The notes below the pieces were generated by a model, which had not been told where the DNA came from, made no database searches, and saw nothing but the letters and a program-made list of their open reading frames with translations. Position numbers and translations under genes: made by a program. Below, one piece after another: positions 1-9,472 of a DNA stretch of 64,000 bases (position 1 is its first letter; each line of letters starts with the position of its first letter). Origin of the DNA: Marinicella meishanensis (GTDB lineage: Bacteria > Pseudomonadota > Gammaproteobacteria > Xanthomonadales > Marinicellaceae); contig NZ_JAIOUV010000002.1 of assembly GCF_019931145.1 (NCBI RefSeq), forward strand, positions 434,001-498,000, read 5' to 3'.

Positions 1-659
1 CAACTCTTGTTCAAAAACAAGCCAAAAGAGGCCTCAGCAGTGAGGTGTCGGTCACCGACATCCCCACCAAAGCCCAACAAGCCCAGCTCATTGGCTTCGG
101 TCGAACGCAGGGTCACGGTGGCAAAACCGTTGTAACCCCAAGGTTTTCCCAAAAACAATTTGGTGGCACTGAGGTAATAGTCGACACTGCTGTCATCAGT
201 GGCCCCGGCCACCGAAGGAATCAAGAAGGACTGGTTTTTCTTGTGTTGAATACCAAAAGAAATTTGTGGCATCTTGCTGTAAACCAAGTTACCGGCCAAG
301 CGCACTTTGGCGCCAATGATGTCTTGTTTCAAAGAGGCACCCGGTAAACCCAAGGCTGGCCCCAAGGTCACCAAATCCAATTCTTGCTTGGCAAAAGAAA
401 CTTCCACCCGGTTGTGCCAACCAATGGCGGCCCCCACCATATTGAACCGGTAATCATCGGTATCCAAATAGGTATAGGCTGCGGTGACATCGGTCTCATC
501 ATCTTCACCGTAACCGGCAATGGTGGCCCAGGTGACGATGCCGCTGCCCGACGACCCTTCCACTTGCATCACCGCTCCGGTGCCCAATTGGCGACTGCCC
601 GCATGGGCCATGAACGTCACCACCACGCCCAACAGGGCCCAACAGATTTTATTTTTCAT
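1..659 (-). CDS. DUF3034 family protein, 3' end cut by window edge
   Basis: Reading the minus strand from an ATG at 659 gives an open frame that runs off the window (219 codons seen). It starts with a signal peptide (MKNKICWALLGVVVTFMAHA) followed by GTGAVMQVEGSSGSGIVTWATIAGYG, glycine-rich segments alternating with beta-like stretches. This resembles the DUF3034 family, exported proteins probably forming an outer-membrane beta structure. No function is established. The C-terminus, where a beta-barrel terminal aromatic would sit, is outside the window. The frame is easy to miss because it has no stop codon inside the window; the plus-strand frames over it are shadows. Confidence 0.75.
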   Translation of the reverse strand, partial: MKNKICWALLGVVVTFMAHAGSRQLGTGAVMQVEGSSGSGIVTWATIAGYGEDDETDVTAAYTYLDTDDYRFNMVGAAIGWHNRVEVSFAKQELDLVTLGPALGLPGASLKQDIIGAKVRLAGNLVYSKMPQISFGIQHKKNQSFLIPSVAGATDDSSVDYYLSATKLFLGKPWGYNGFATVTLRSTEANELGLLGFGGDVGDRHLTAEASFGLFLNKS

Positions 660-857
660 ACACACATTTGCTTCTTAACCGAAAATTAACTTAACACAAA
701 GCCCAGTGAATAAAAAGTCAAACCGCTGACCTGAGTGCCAGTGAATCTCCTAAATGCCGGTGCTGCTGGTAATGGGTCTGGGTGGTTGCCGGTGTTGCCG
801 TTGCTTGGCGGCAGTTGTTACAATGGACCGCATTTCTGTGATGGACCTCACTGCCCC

Positions 858-3440
858 ATGATCAAATCAGCCCTGTTTTTGGCCTTATTGCTGCTGTTGG
901 CCTGGCTTGGCTCTTGGCTGGCACCACGTTGGCTCAGGCGCTCGGCCGCCGTGGTGGCGGCGTTGTTGGCCACCACCCAATTGGGCGCCTGGTACTTGAC
1001 CGGGCAGTGGTTGGATGACCGGGCTCTGAAACACCTGAATTGGACCGACATCAACCAATTTGCCTTCCAATTCAAACTCGAAATGGGCTTGTTCTTGTTG
1101 ACTTGGCTGGCATTGGCAGGGCTGCTGATGTTGGTGTCATCGTGGTTGCGCCAACGGCGGCCCAGCCGCGCTCAAGGGCTGGTCGCGGGGCTCTGCCTGT
1201 TGGCCGTGGCTTACCCGCCGGGCATGGTCCAACCTCTGTGGCAAAGCCTGCAAATTGCCGGCGCCAATGCGGCATCGATTGACGCCGGTTTGCAACAACT
1301 GGGCATCCCGCCAGACGCCTACCCCAAACCCCACCAAGTGACTGCCAGCCCAGGCAAAAACATCCTGGTGATCTCGCTGGAATCCATTGAACAAGGGTTT
1401 TTGCAAGCGCCATTGCATGAGCTGACCCCGCACCTCAGCCAATTGCGCCAAGACTGGACTTATTTTCAGCACATGCCACCTTTGAAAGGCAGCGACTGGA
1501 CCGCGGCTTCGATGTACACCTTGTTCACCGGCTTGCCCGCTTTGTTCAACCAAGATCATTTCAACAACAACGATTTGTTTCAAGGCAGCCAAGGTTTCGG
1601 CTTGACCACTTTGGCCGGGGTGTTGCAAGCCGCTGGTTACCAAACCACTTATTTATTGGGTAAGCCGGAATTTGCCGGCATGGATCAAATGCTCGAGACT
1701 TTCGGCCTGACGGTGGTGTCCGAACGCAACGCCCTGGGTCGCTACCCCAAAGCCGAACCTGGATTGCATGACCTTGATTTGTTTGCTGAAGCCAAACTGC
1801 AGTTGGCCCGGCTGCGCCAACAGGGCCAGCCATATGCGCTGTTTTTGTCCACCATCAACACCCACTTTCCCAACGGCATCCTGGACCCACGAATGGTGGG
1901 CCAAGTGGCGGCACAAGACCACCCTTTGGCCTTCAATGTCTCCGCCAGCGATCATTTGTTGGGCCAATTCATCCAACACCTGGAAGCCACCGGGGTGCTG
2001 CAAGACACGGTGGTGTTCATCGTGCCAGACCACCTCATGATGGGCAATGGCGGACCCATCATCAACACCTTACAACAGGCCACACGGGGCTTGTATGCCA
2101 TCAGCTCAGCAGCGGCTCACCGCTTCCAGCCAACACCCCAAGACACCATCCACCAGACCGATTTACCGCGCTTGATTTTGCAGGGCGCCGAAATCGACAC
2201 CAATGCCCGTTTCCTCAATGACTTTCTGCCCCCTGGCAGCAGCGACACATTCCTCAGTGACCACCAAGTCGCCGTGGCTGCCTTGAACAACACGGCCCTG
2301 CAACGCCTTGATTTCAGCGCTGGCTTCAAGGTGGCCTTGGCCAATCGCAACCTAACGGTGCAAGGCAGCGACCACCAATTGAACATGACCGAACGGGGTT
2401 TGCAGCCCACCGAGGTCTATCAAGTGATTTTCAATCAGCAATGGGTGGCCTTGGAGTCCGGTTTGATCACCCTCAATGAAGCCTATGTGAATGACCACAT
2501 TGACCATCAGTTGGGTCACCGCTATGCGCTGATCGAAGTGGACCGGGGGCGCCTCAAAAAGGTCACCCTCAGCGACCGCTTGGGCACAGCGGTAACCGCA
2601 GATGCCACCACCCATCAGTTCAGCGTGGCAGAACTGCAGGCATTCACGGCACAAGCCACTGAGCGCCATGCGCAATGGCTGGCAGAGCAACAACAACGGC
2701 GGGTCCCGTTGCATGCGTATGCCACCGATCAAGGGCGCTTCATTGCCCATGCCGGTGGCGCCATCGAAGGGCGCAAATACACCAATTCCTTGGAAGCCTT
2801 GAACCACAGTTATGCACAAGGGTTTCGCCGTTTTGAGCTGGACATCAGGCAAACCAGTGACGGCCACTTTGTGGCGGTGCATGATTGGCCACAATGGCAA
2901 CGCCAGACCGGATTTTCCGGCACCTTGCCACCGACCCACGAGGCCTTTTTGGACCACCTCATTTGGCAGCGCTTCACCCCCATGGACATGGCCGCCATCA
3001 ATGCCTGGTTTGGCCAACACGAAGACGCCATTTTGGTTACCGACAAAGTCAACGAACCAGCGGCTTTTGTGCCTCAATTCATCGACCCATCGCGTTTGAT
3101 GATGGAGTTGTTTTCTTGGTCGGCGGTGAGCGCCGCCCAACAACAAAACATGCTGGCGGTGATCCTCAATGGCGATCTGTTGTTCCGCATGCCGGGCGAC
3201 CCCACCGGTCAGTTGCAAGCGCGTGGCATCCAATTCGTTGCATCCTCACGAACATGGGTGCACAACGAACCCCGGCTGTTGCGCCAACTGAATGACGCCG
3301 GCATCCAAGTTTTTGCTTACCACATCGGTTTTGAACCCGGTAAAGATGAAACCCACCTGGTCTGCCATGAGCGCAACCAGTTTTATGGCCTGTATGCCGA
3401 CCAATGGGATTTCAAGCAACTGCCAGAGTGCACGCCCTGA
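858..3440 (+). CDS. LTA-synthase/MdoB-like sulfatase fused to a glycerophosphodiester phosphodiesterase domain
   Basis: An inner-membrane protein of about 860 residues. I take the ATG at 858 because it opens directly into a hydrophobic segment (IKSALFLALLLLLAWLGSW); the frame is open back to 735, but that extension looks non-coding. About four membrane segments occupy residues 1-165. A sulfatase-type alkaline phosphatase-fold domain follows: ILVISLESIE with the usual metal/nucleophile region, LKGSDWTAASMYTLFTG, STINTHFPNG and VPDHLMMGNG. This arrangement is that of phosphoglycerol transferases and LTA synthases. From about residue 625 a GDPD domain begins: HAGG in place of HRG, NSLEAL, FELDI and VAVHDW all match the metal and catalytic positions. 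The two halves could transfer and hydrolyse glycerophosphate groups on a periplasmic glycan; that pairing is inference. Confidence 0.85.
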   Translation: MIKSALFLALLLLLAWLGSWLAPRWLRRSAAVVAALLATTQLGAWYLTGQWLDDRALKHLNWTDINQFAFQFKLEMGLFLLTWLALAGLLMLVSSWLRQRRPSRAQGLVAGLCLLAVAYPPGMVQPLWQSLQIAGANAASIDAGLQQLGIPPDAYPKPHQVTASPGKNILVISLESIEQGFLQAPLHELTPHLSQLRQDWTYFQHMPPLKGSDWTAASMYTLFTGLPALFNQDHFNNNDLFQGSQGFGLTTLAGVLQAAGYQTTYLLGKPEFAGMDQMLETFGLTVVSERNALGRYPKAEPGLHDLDLFAEAKLQLARLRQQGQPYALFLSTINTHFPNGILDPRMVGQVAAQDHPLAFNVSASDHLLGQFIQHLEATGVLQDTVVFIVPDHLMMGNGGPIINTLQQATRGLYAISSAAAHRFQPTPQDTIHQTDLPRLILQGAEIDTNARFLNDFLPPGSSDTFLSDHQVAVAALNNTALQRLDFSAGFKVALANRNLTVQGSDHQLNMTERGLQPTEVYQVIFNQQWVALESGLITLNEAYVNDHIDHQLGHRYALIEVDRGRLKKVTLSDRLGTAVTADATTHQFSVAELQAFTAQATERHAQWLAEQQQRRVPLHAYATDQGRFIAHAGGAIEGRKYTNSLEALNHSYAQGFRRFELDIRQTSDGHFVAVHDWPQWQRQTGFSGTLPPTHEAFLDHLIWQRFTPMDMAAINAWFGQHEDAILVTDKVNEPAAFVPQFIDPSRLMMELFSWSAVSAAQQQNMLAVILNGDLLFRMPGDPTGQLQARGIQFVASSRTWVHNEPRLLRQLNDAGIQVFAYHIGFEPGKDETHLVCHERNQFYGLYADQWDFKQLPECTP

Positions 3441-3537
3441 CAGCCTGTCGACATTGTCTGACCTTCGCTTCAGAAATTGCCCACTGTCGCTGGGCCAACG
3501 CCAACCGTAAACTGACCAGCATTTGACAGGAAACAAC

Positions 3538-5046
3538 ATGACCCAATTGGCGGTGGTGCGATCACGGGCAGAATTTGGGGTGCAAGCCCCACCAGTCAGG
3601 GTGGAGGTGCACCTGTCTCGGGGCTTGCCCAAACTACACATGGTGGGTTTGCCAGAAACCGCGGTGAAAGAAGCCAAGGATCGGGTGCGGGCGGCGATCA
3701 TCAATTCTGGCTATGACTTTCCCCAGCGCCGCATCACCATCAACCTGTCACCGGCGGACATCCCCAAACAAGGCGGTCGCTATGATCTGCCCATCGCGGT
3801 GGGGGTGTTGGCCGCCTCCGGCCAAGTGCGACTGGATTTGCTTCGTGATGTCGAATTGATCGGCGAACTGGCCCTGGGTGGTGCACTCAGGCCTGTGCGT
3901 GGGGTGTTGCCGGTGGTCAGTGCGGTGGCTGCCACCGGTCGCCATTTGATTTGTCCGGTGGACAACGGCACCGAAGCCGCCTTGGTGCAATCCTGTGATT
4001 GTTTGTTGGCCAGTAACCTGCTGGAAGTGTGTGCTTGGTTGGATGCCATGGACGAGTTGCCCCGGGCAACGGTGTGCCAGCAGGTGAAAACCAAACCCTG
4101 CCCGGACTTGCGGGACGTCAAGGGACAAGTTCAAGCCAAACGCGCCCTGACCATTGCCGCTGCCGGCCAGCATAATCTGTTGTTTTATGGACCACCGGGT
4201 ACCGGCAAGACCATGTTGGCCTCACGCTTGCCAGGCATCCTGCCAGATTTGACCGAACAAGAAGCCTTGGAAACCGCCTCGGTGGCCTCGATCAGTGCCA
4301 TGGGTTTCGATCCAGCCTGTTGGAGCCAACCACCCTTTCGGGCGCCACACCACACCGCTTCGGCCCCGGCACTGGTCGGTGGCGGCACCAACCCCACCCC
4401 CGGCGAAATTTCCCTGGCCCAAAATGGGGTGTTGTTTTTGGATGAACTGCCGGAATTTTCCCGCCACGTGCTGGAAGTGTTGCGGGAACCGATGGAATCG
4501 GGCCGCATTGTGATTGCCCGGGCCGCCCGCACGGCCGAGTTTCCAGCCCGTTTTCAATTGCTGGCCAGCCTCAACCCCTGCCCCTGTGGTTATTTTGGCG
4601 ATCCAGACCGCAATTGCCAATGCTCCGTGGCGCAAATACAAAATTACCGCAACCGCATTTCAGGCCCACTGCTGGACCGCATCGATTTGCAGGTGGAAGT
4701 GCCGCGGATTCCGCACCAGGTGTTGCGCGCCAAAAACCACGACGGGGTCAACAGTGCACAAATCAAACAACAAGTGGTTCGCTGTCGTTTGCGACAAATG
4801 CAACGCAATGCCGGCAAGAGCAATGCCCAATTAACCGGTGAAGAGATCGAACGACACATCCCCTTGTCCGATGACTTGTTGGACTTCCTGTCGCAGGTGG
4901 TGGACCGGCTGCACCTGTCGGCGCGGGCTTACCACCGCATCATCAAGGTGGCCCGCACCATCGCTGATTTGGATGGCTGTGAGCAGGTGCGACAAAACCA
5001 CTTGGCCGAAGCCATCAGTTTTCGCGGTTTTGACCGCAACCGTTGA
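3538..5046 (+). CDS. comM: YifB/ComM family Mg-chelatase-like AAA+ ATPase
   Basis: A protein of 502 residues with the full ComM layout: an N-terminal Lon-protease-like domain (residues 1-170, with GLPKLHMVGLPETAVKEAKD and NLSPADIPKQGGRYDLPIA), an AAA+ core with Walker A GPPGTGKT near 218 and Walker B LFLDELPEF near 299, a CPCG...CQC cysteine cluster near 347, and the Mg-chelatase C-terminal helical domain. In other gammaproteobacteria ComM is a hexameric helicase promoting branch migration during integration of transformed DNA. The ATG at 3538 follows AGGA at a good distance, so it is preferred over the TTG at 3523. It stands alone between the sulfatase gene and a convergent barrel gene. Confidence 0.95.
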   Translation: MTQLAVVRSRAEFGVQAPPVRVEVHLSRGLPKLHMVGLPETAVKEAKDRVRAAIINSGYDFPQRRITINLSPADIPKQGGRYDLPIAVGVLAASGQVRLDLLRDVELIGELALGGALRPVRGVLPVVSAVAATGRHLICPVDNGTEAALVQSCDCLLASNLLEVCAWLDAMDELPRATVCQQVKTKPCPDLRDVKGQVQAKRALTIAAAGQHNLLFYGPPGTGKTMLASRLPGILPDLTEQEALETASVASISAMGFDPACWSQPPFRAPHHTASAPALVGGGTNPTPGEISLAQNGVLFLDELPEFSRHVLEVLREPMESGRIVIARAARTAEFPARFQLLASLNPCPCGYFGDPDRNCQCSVAQIQNYRNRISGPLLDRIDLQVEVPRIPHQVLRAKNHDGVNSAQIKQQVVRCRLRQMQRNAGKSNAQLTGEEIERHIPLSDDLLDFLSQVVDRLHLSARAYHRIIKVARTIADLDGCEQVRQNHLAEAISFRGFDRNR

Positions 5047-5058
5047 AGCTTTAGACCA

Positions 5059-5079
5059 GGGCCTGGTGGGTCCAGGCCC
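5059..5079. terminator. hairpin between convergent genes
   Basis: GGGCCTGG and CCAGGCCC form a perfect 8-bp stem with a 5-nt loop just after the comM stop and before the end of the convergent barrel gene. There is no T-run on either side, so intrinsic termination is uncertain. Confidence 0.35.
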
Positions 5080-5098
5080 CGTGGGTTTCGGGTGTGGC

Positions 5099-5782
5099 TT
5101 AAAAGCGCCAGTTCACACCCAGATTGAATTGGCCCAAATCTTGATCGATTTCTGCCCGGTAATCAAAGGTGCCGAAATTGACGGTGTCATCCAACAACAC
5201 CTCTTTTTCATCATAATCGGTGTGGTTGTATTCAGCGAAAATGCTGAAGTGTTCGGACAGCAGGAGTTCAACACCCAAGCCCACCAACAAGCCATTGCGG
5301 TCGCTGCGGCGTTGAAAATCGATCACCGGCGGTGACGGATCGTTGTCTCGATAGAAGTTGTCAGATTGCACATAACCGACGTTGCCATAGATCAGGCCAT
5401 TGTCCCAGGCTTTGTAGCCGACGCGGCCAACCAAAGCATAAATTTCATCGGTTTGGTAAGATACCACATTGTCCGGGCCGGTGCCATTGATGTACACATG
5501 ACTGGCCGACAAATCGTTGTCGTTGGCAGTCAATTTGGCCCCCAATACCCATTCATCCGTCTCATAAAAGTCACAGCCGATTTGGACCCCAAACGCGGTG
5601 TCATCAGCACTTTCGGAACCGGCCACTTCATCTCTGGCAGCCCCATCAATGAACACCGTTCTCCATTGGTAGTCACTGTCTGCCATACTGGCTGACACAC
5701 CCAAATAACAGCCTTTGAAATCATCGGCTGCTGCGACATTGGCAGCACCCAGACCCATGGCCAACAAGAGTATTTTTTTCAT
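5099..5782 (-). CDS. small outer-membrane beta-barrel protein
   Basis: A protein of 227 residues starting at the ATG at 5782, which begins a classical signal peptide (MKKILLLAMGLGAANVAAA). The mature part has alternating polar and hydrophobic strands (for example GVELLLSEHFSIFAEYNHTDY) and ends NLGVNWRF, the terminal phenylalanine expected of a BAM substrate. Length and pattern fit the OmpA/OmpW-like 8-strand barrels (OMP_b-brl family). Substrate or binding role is not evident. One Cys sits at each of two positions (GCYLG and IGCDFYE). A TTG in frame at 5797 is a poorer start. Confidence 0.75.
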   Translation of the reverse strand: MKKILLLAMGLGAANVAAADDFKGCYLGVSASMADSDYQWRTVFIDGAARDEVAGSESADDTAFGVQIGCDFYETDEWVLGAKLTANDNDLSASHVYINGTGPDNVVSYQTDEIYALVGRVGYKAWDNGLIYGNVGYVQSDNFYRDNDPSPPVIDFQRRSDRNGLLVGLGVELLLSEHFSIFAEYNHTDYDEKEVLLDDTVNFGTFDYRAEIDQDLGQFNLGVNWRF

Positions 5783-5933
5783 GTTTCTTAAATCCAATTT
5801 AAATGAGGATTTTCATTATAGGAATGCGAAAAATCGATGAAAAGTCGAAAACCCGGCTAATTTGGAAAAATTGTAACCAGATGTTTCAATCTTCTGAAAA
5901 ATAACGAAATTTTAACAATTGACCCATTCTGGG

Positions 5934-6041
5934 TCACAAAACCCATCGAATCAAGCCACTGATCGACAACAACACCAGCACGCCAGCGGCCCACAAAGTC
6001 ACAAACCACAACGCTTGTCGTTGTTTCTTGCTCAACTTCAT
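5934..6041 (-). CDS. DUF2474 family small membrane protein of the bd oxidase operon
   Basis: A 35-residue frame starting MKLSKKQRQALWFVTLWAAG and ending ISGLIRWVL. It has one membrane segment preceded by a basic stretch. It begins 10 bases after the cioB stop and is preceded by GGTGGA, a plausible ribosome binding site. Size, position and the LWFVTLWAAG pattern match DUF2474, the short protein commonly encoded after cyanide-insensitive bd oxidases and analogous to CydX. Such subunits stabilise the oxidase; this role is inferred here. It is too short for ordinary gene callers. Confidence 0.75.
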   Translation of the reverse strand: MKLSKKQRQALWFVTLWAAGVLVLLSISGLIRWVL

Positions 6042-6051
6042 CTCATCCACC

Positions 6052-7056
6052 TCAATGATAATTCTCATCGGGGTTCACTTTGCCGCGAAACACCCAATAA
6101 GAATAAGCGGTGTACGCCAGAATGATCGGAATCAAGATGGCCGCACCAACCAACAGGAATTGCAAACTGCCAACCGGTGAAGCGGCCTGCCACAAGTTAA
6201 TGTCCGGGGGCACAATCTGCGGGTAGAAACTGATGCACAAACCAAAATAGCTCAAGCCAAACCAAGCGATGGTCAACAAAAACGGCGACAATTCACCACC
6301 GTTGCGGATGGCTTTCAACAAGGCCAAGCCAACCACCACCGCCAACACCGGCACCGGTGACAAATACCAGAAATTGGGGTAAGTGAACCAGCGTTTCATG
6401 TAAGGGTCCTGAATGAACAACATCCACACGCTGACGGCCAGGATCATGGCCCCCAAAGCCCAAGCCAAACCAAAAGCCAGGCGGCGACAAAACCGCTGCA
6501 AATCATCTTCGGTCTTGTAAATCAACCAACAGGCACCCAGCAGCGCATAGCCAACGACCACCGCCACCCCGGTCAGCACACTGAAGGGGGTCAACCAGTC
6601 CCACCAACCGCCAGCATAAGCCCGATCAACCACATGCACCCCTTGCACCAGCGCGCCCAGGGCAATGCCTTGGGTGAATGCCGCCACCACGGAGCCAACA
6701 ATGAACCCCAAATCCCAACGCCGCCTGCCGGCCGCGGTAGCAGTTCGCCACCTGAATTCGAAAGCGACACCACGGAAAATCAGCGCCAGCAGCATCAAAA
6801 TCAAAGGGGCATACAAGGCCGGCATGATGATGGCAAAGGCCAACGGAAACGTGGCATATAAACCGCCACCACCGAGTACCAACCAGGTTTCATTGCCATC
6901 CCAAAAGGGCGCAATCGAATTCATGGCCGTGGCTTTATCAGACTCTGAGCGCAGGAATGGAAACAACAAACCGATGCCCAAATCAAAACCATCAAGCACC
7001 ACATAGGCAAACACCGCAAAGGCCATCAACCCGGCCCAAATCAACACATAATCCAT
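6052..7056 (-). CDS. cioB: cytochrome bd-type (CioB/CydB) ubiquinol oxidase subunit II
   Basis: A 334-residue polytopic membrane protein starting MDYVLIWAGLMAFAVFAYVV and LDGFDLGIGLLFPF, the conserved CydB N-terminus. WDGNETWLVLGGGGLYATFPLAFA is the diagnostic CydB motif. The ATG at 7056 is one base after the cioA stop and is preceded by GGAGGG within the end of cioA, so translation is probably coupled. The subunit partners CioA in the quinol-oxidising terminal oxidase, which reduces oxygen without pumping protons. The frame is open further upstream, but that part lies inside cioA and is not the start. Confidence 0.93.
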   Translation of the reverse strand: MDYVLIWAGLMAFAVFAYVVLDGFDLGIGLLFPFLRSESDKATAMNSIAPFWDGNETWLVLGGGGLYATFPLAFAIIMPALYAPLILMLLALIFRGVAFEFRWRTATAAGRRRWDLGFIVGSVVAAFTQGIALGALVQGVHVVDRAYAGGWWDWLTPFSVLTGVAVVVGYALLGACWLIYKTEDDLQRFCRRLAFGLAWALGAMILAVSVWMLFIQDPYMKRWFTYPNFWYLSPVPVLAVVVGLALLKAIRNGGELSPFLLTIAWFGLSYFGLCISFYPQIVPPDINLWQAASPVGSLQFLLVGAAILIPIILAYTAYSYWVFRGKVNPDENYH

Positions 7057-7057
7057 C

Positions 7058-8458
7058 TCAATGACCCTCCTGATGCAAACCCTGTATCGGGGTGATGCCA
7101 GCCGCTTTGCGCGGCTGTCCCAGTTTGATGTCGCGTTCATTCAGGCTGGGTGTGCGTTGGAACAGTTTGAACAGATAAAAGATGCCGGCGCCAAAGACCA
7201 CGAAATAAACCACCACGAAGGCCAGCAGCGAGGCGTTCACCGCGGGGGCATCCAGCGGTGAGGCCGAATCAATGGTCCGCAACAAGCCATACACCGTATA
7301 CGGCTGGCGGCCCACTTCGGTGGTGATCCAGCCCGCCAAGATGGCCAGGGTGCCACTGGGCGCCATCAATATGGCCACCCGGTGCAGCCAAGACGCCGTG
7401 AACAAGCGGCCACGGATGCGGGCCCAAGCCGACCACAAGCCCACCAGGGCCATGGCCAACCCGATCGCCACCATGATGCGGAACGACCAAAACACCAAGG
7501 GCACATTGGGCCAATCGGCCTTGGGAAAGTCATTCAGACCCGGCACATAGCCTTCGGGGTCATGGGTCAGGATCAAGCTGGCCAACTTGGGAACGGCCAC
7601 TTTGGCATGCACCGTTTCTCGTTCCACATCTGGCCAGCCAAACAAGATCAATGGCGCCCCCTGTTGCCCCTCGAAATGCCCTTCCATGGCGGCAATTTTC
7701 ATGGGCTGGTGTTCCAGGGTGTTCAAGCCATGCAAATCACCGGCCACGATTTGGATCGGTGACACGATCAGGGCCATCCACATGGCCATGGAGAACATCA
7801 GTTTGGCCGCCGAGTTGCTGCGGTCTTTGAGTAAATGCCAGGCCGCCACCCCACCAACCAAAAAGGCCGTGGTCAAAAAGGCCGCCAACATCATGTGCGC
7901 GAAACGGTAGGGGAATGAAGGGTTGAACACCACCTGCCACCAGTCCACCGCAATGAACTGCCCCACCTCATTGATGGCATAACCGGCCGGGGTTTGCATC
8001 CAGGAATTGACCGACAGGATCCAAAAACCCGAAATCATGGTACCCACCGCCACCATGATGGTGGCGAAGAAATGCAACTTGCGACCCACCCGATCGGCGC
8101 CAAACAGCATCACACCCAAGAAACCGGCTTCCAGGAAGAATGCCGTGAGCACCTCATAACCCATCAGTGGTCCCAGAATGGGGCCAGTCTTGTCAGAAAA
8201 TTCACTCCAGTTGGTGCCGATTTGATAACTCATGACGATGCCGGAAACCACCCCCATCCCAAACACCACGGCAAACACCTTGATCCAATAGCGCCACACC
8301 CGGCGGTAAATGTCCCGCCCGGTCTTCAGCCACAAACCCTGCAACACCATCAAATACCAGGCCAAGCCAATCGAAATGGCCGGAAAAATGATGTGAAAAG
8401 CAATGGTGAAGGCAAATTGCAAGCGCGCGGCCAGTACCGCATCAAACAGTTCAAACAT
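7058..8458 (-). CDS. cioA: cytochrome bd-type (CioA/CydA) ubiquinol oxidase subunit I
   Basis: A protein of 466 residues with about nine membrane segments. N-terminal [16 protein letters not shown] carries a heme-ligand histidine. [13 protein letters not shown] and the following [10 protein letters not shown] contain the conserved quinol-site Lys and Glu. The loop after it is short, as in the cyanide-insensitive (CioA) group rather than the long-Q-loop E. coli CydA. With cioB and the DUF2474 gene it forms a three-gene operon read leftward. It gives a low-oxygen or cyanide-tolerant branch of respiration, complementing the bc1 complex encoded at 47-49.5 kb. Confidence 0.94.
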   Translation of the reverse strand: MFELFDAVLAARLQFAFTIAFHIIFPAISIGLAWYLMVLQGLWLKTGRDIYRRVWRYWIKVFAVVFGMGVVSGIVMSYQIGTNWSEFSDKTGPILGPLMGYEVLTAFFLEAGFLGVMLFGADRVGRKLHFFATIMVAVGTMISGFWILSVNSWMQTPAGYAINEVGQFIAVDWWQVVFNPSFPYRFAHMMLAAFLTTAFLVGGVAAWHLLKDRSNSAAKLMFSMAMWMALIVSPIQIVAGDLHGLNTLEHQPMKIAAMEGHFEGQQGAPLILFGWPDVERETVHAKVAVPKLASLILTHDPEGYVPGLNDFPKADWPNVPLVFWSFRIMVAIGLAMALVGLWSAWARIRGRLFTASWLHRVAILMAPSGTLAILAGWITTEVGRQPYTVYGLLRTIDSASPLDAPAVNASLLAFVVVYFVVFGAGIFYLFKLFQRTPSLNERDIKLGQPRKAAGITPIQGLHQEGH

Positions 8459-8766
8459 GTGAACGCTCCAGGTGGGTCATGGTGGTCTTTAAAAGGGTGT
8501 CTTTAATATGGTGTCTGACTGACCAGATTCAAGTCAAATCGGACATTCTGGTGGCCCAATCAGTTGGCAGCGGACCAGCCAGCAGGACCAAGCTGTATTT
8601 TACCATTTGGGCCGAGATTTGGGGCAGAAATCGAGCCATTGGCCCAGCCCACACCGAGCTTGGACCCAATTCAGCCCTGGACCCTCAATTTCCGCTGCAA
8701 AACCGTGTACTTTGGCGCTCAGATCGTTATAATACGCGGCTTTTGAACACAAGCACAGGATATCCC
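8459..8766. other. intergenic region between divergent cioA and ppa
   Basis: About 300 bases without a gene. It must hold the promoters of both divergent units. A clear TATAAT at 8728-8733 serves ppa. I see no convincing regulator palindrome for the oxidase side. Confidence 0.6.
8706..8733 (+). promoter_or_regulatory. probable ppa promoter
   Basis: A perfect TATAAT lies at 8728-8733, 34 bases before the ppa start codon. The best -35 at 16 bp spacing (TGTACT at 8706) is poor, so only the -10 element is well supported. Confidence 0.5.
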
Positions 8767-9315
8767 ATGTCTCTCAAGCACATCCCAGTCGGTAATGACG
8801 TCCCCCATGACATCAATGTATTGATCGAAATTCCACGCAACGGCGAAGCCATCAAATACGAAGTGGACAAAGATTCAGGCATGATCCTGGTCGATCGTGT
8901 GCTGAACACCGCGTTCCGCTACCCATGCAATTACGGTTTTGTGCCCCACACCTTATGTGGTGATGGTGACCCGGTTGATGTGTGTGTGATCATGCCGGTA
9001 CCCCTGCTGCCTGGCTCGGTGATCAAATGCCGTCCAGTGGGCGTTTTGAAAATGACCGACGAAAGCGGTGAAGACGCCAAAATCATCGCCGTGCCCGTGT
9101 CCAAAGTCAGCGGCTTGTATCGCCACGTTGCCGACGTGCGTGATGTGAATGCCGAAACCTTGGACAAGATCGCCCATTTCTTCGAGCACTACAAAGACCT
9201 GGAACAAGGCAAGTGGGTCAAAATCGAAGGCTGGGGCGGGGTTGAAGAAGCCAAACAAGAAATCATTGATTCGGTGAAACGCTTCGAACAAACCGAAGAC
9301 AAGCCCAACTTCTGA
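8767..9315 (+). CDS. ppa: inorganic pyrophosphatase
   Basis: A soluble family I pyrophosphatase of 182 residues (E. coli Ppa has 176). It hydrolyses pyrophosphate to phosphate and so drives biosynthetic reactions. Family signatures: IPRNGEAIKYEVDKDSG, YPCNYGFVPHTLCGDGDPVDV (the D-x-D-P-x-D metal site), and KVSGLYRHVADVRDV. The ATG at 8767 follows AGGA at 8756-8760. The frame is open back to 8479 but that extension crosses the promoter region. A strong intrinsic terminator follows directly, so it is monocistronic. Confidence 0.97.
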   Translation: MSLKHIPVGNDVPHDINVLIEIPRNGEAIKYEVDKDSGMILVDRVLNTAFRYPCNYGFVPHTLCGDGDPVDVCVIMPVPLLPGSVIKCRPVGVLKMTDESGEDAKIIAVPVSKVSGLYRHVADVRDVNAETLDKIAHFFEHYKDLEQGKWVKIEGWGGVEEAKQEIIDSVKRFEQTEDKPNF

Positions 9316-9336
9316 TCGGCGCCCCGCAAGTCCGCA

Positions 9337-9364
9337 AAAGCCCGGCCCTGACCGGGCTTTTTTG
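9337..9364 (+). terminator. intrinsic terminator of ppa
   Basis: AAAGCCCGG and CCGGGCTTT form a 9-bp stem with a 6-nt loop, followed by a run of T. It lies 21 bases after the ppa stop. Confidence 0.9.
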
Positions 9365-9472
9365 TGGTCATCTTCGTGGCTTGTTCATTGACACACAAAT
9401 TTCATGGCAAAAGGATTGCCAGTCTGCCACCAGGGTGCTATCTTCATATCAACCGCACCATTGGGGATCATC

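Noticed and set aside
1-689. Two plus-strand frames near the window start (45-347 and 384-689)
   Set aside because: The minus strand has a continuous frame with a signal peptide and DUF3034-like sequence; the plus frames are its shadows.
2352-3233. Open frame of 293 codons on the minus strand
   Set aside because: It is fully inside the sulfatase/GDPD gene, which has clear domain motifs; the minus frame shows none.
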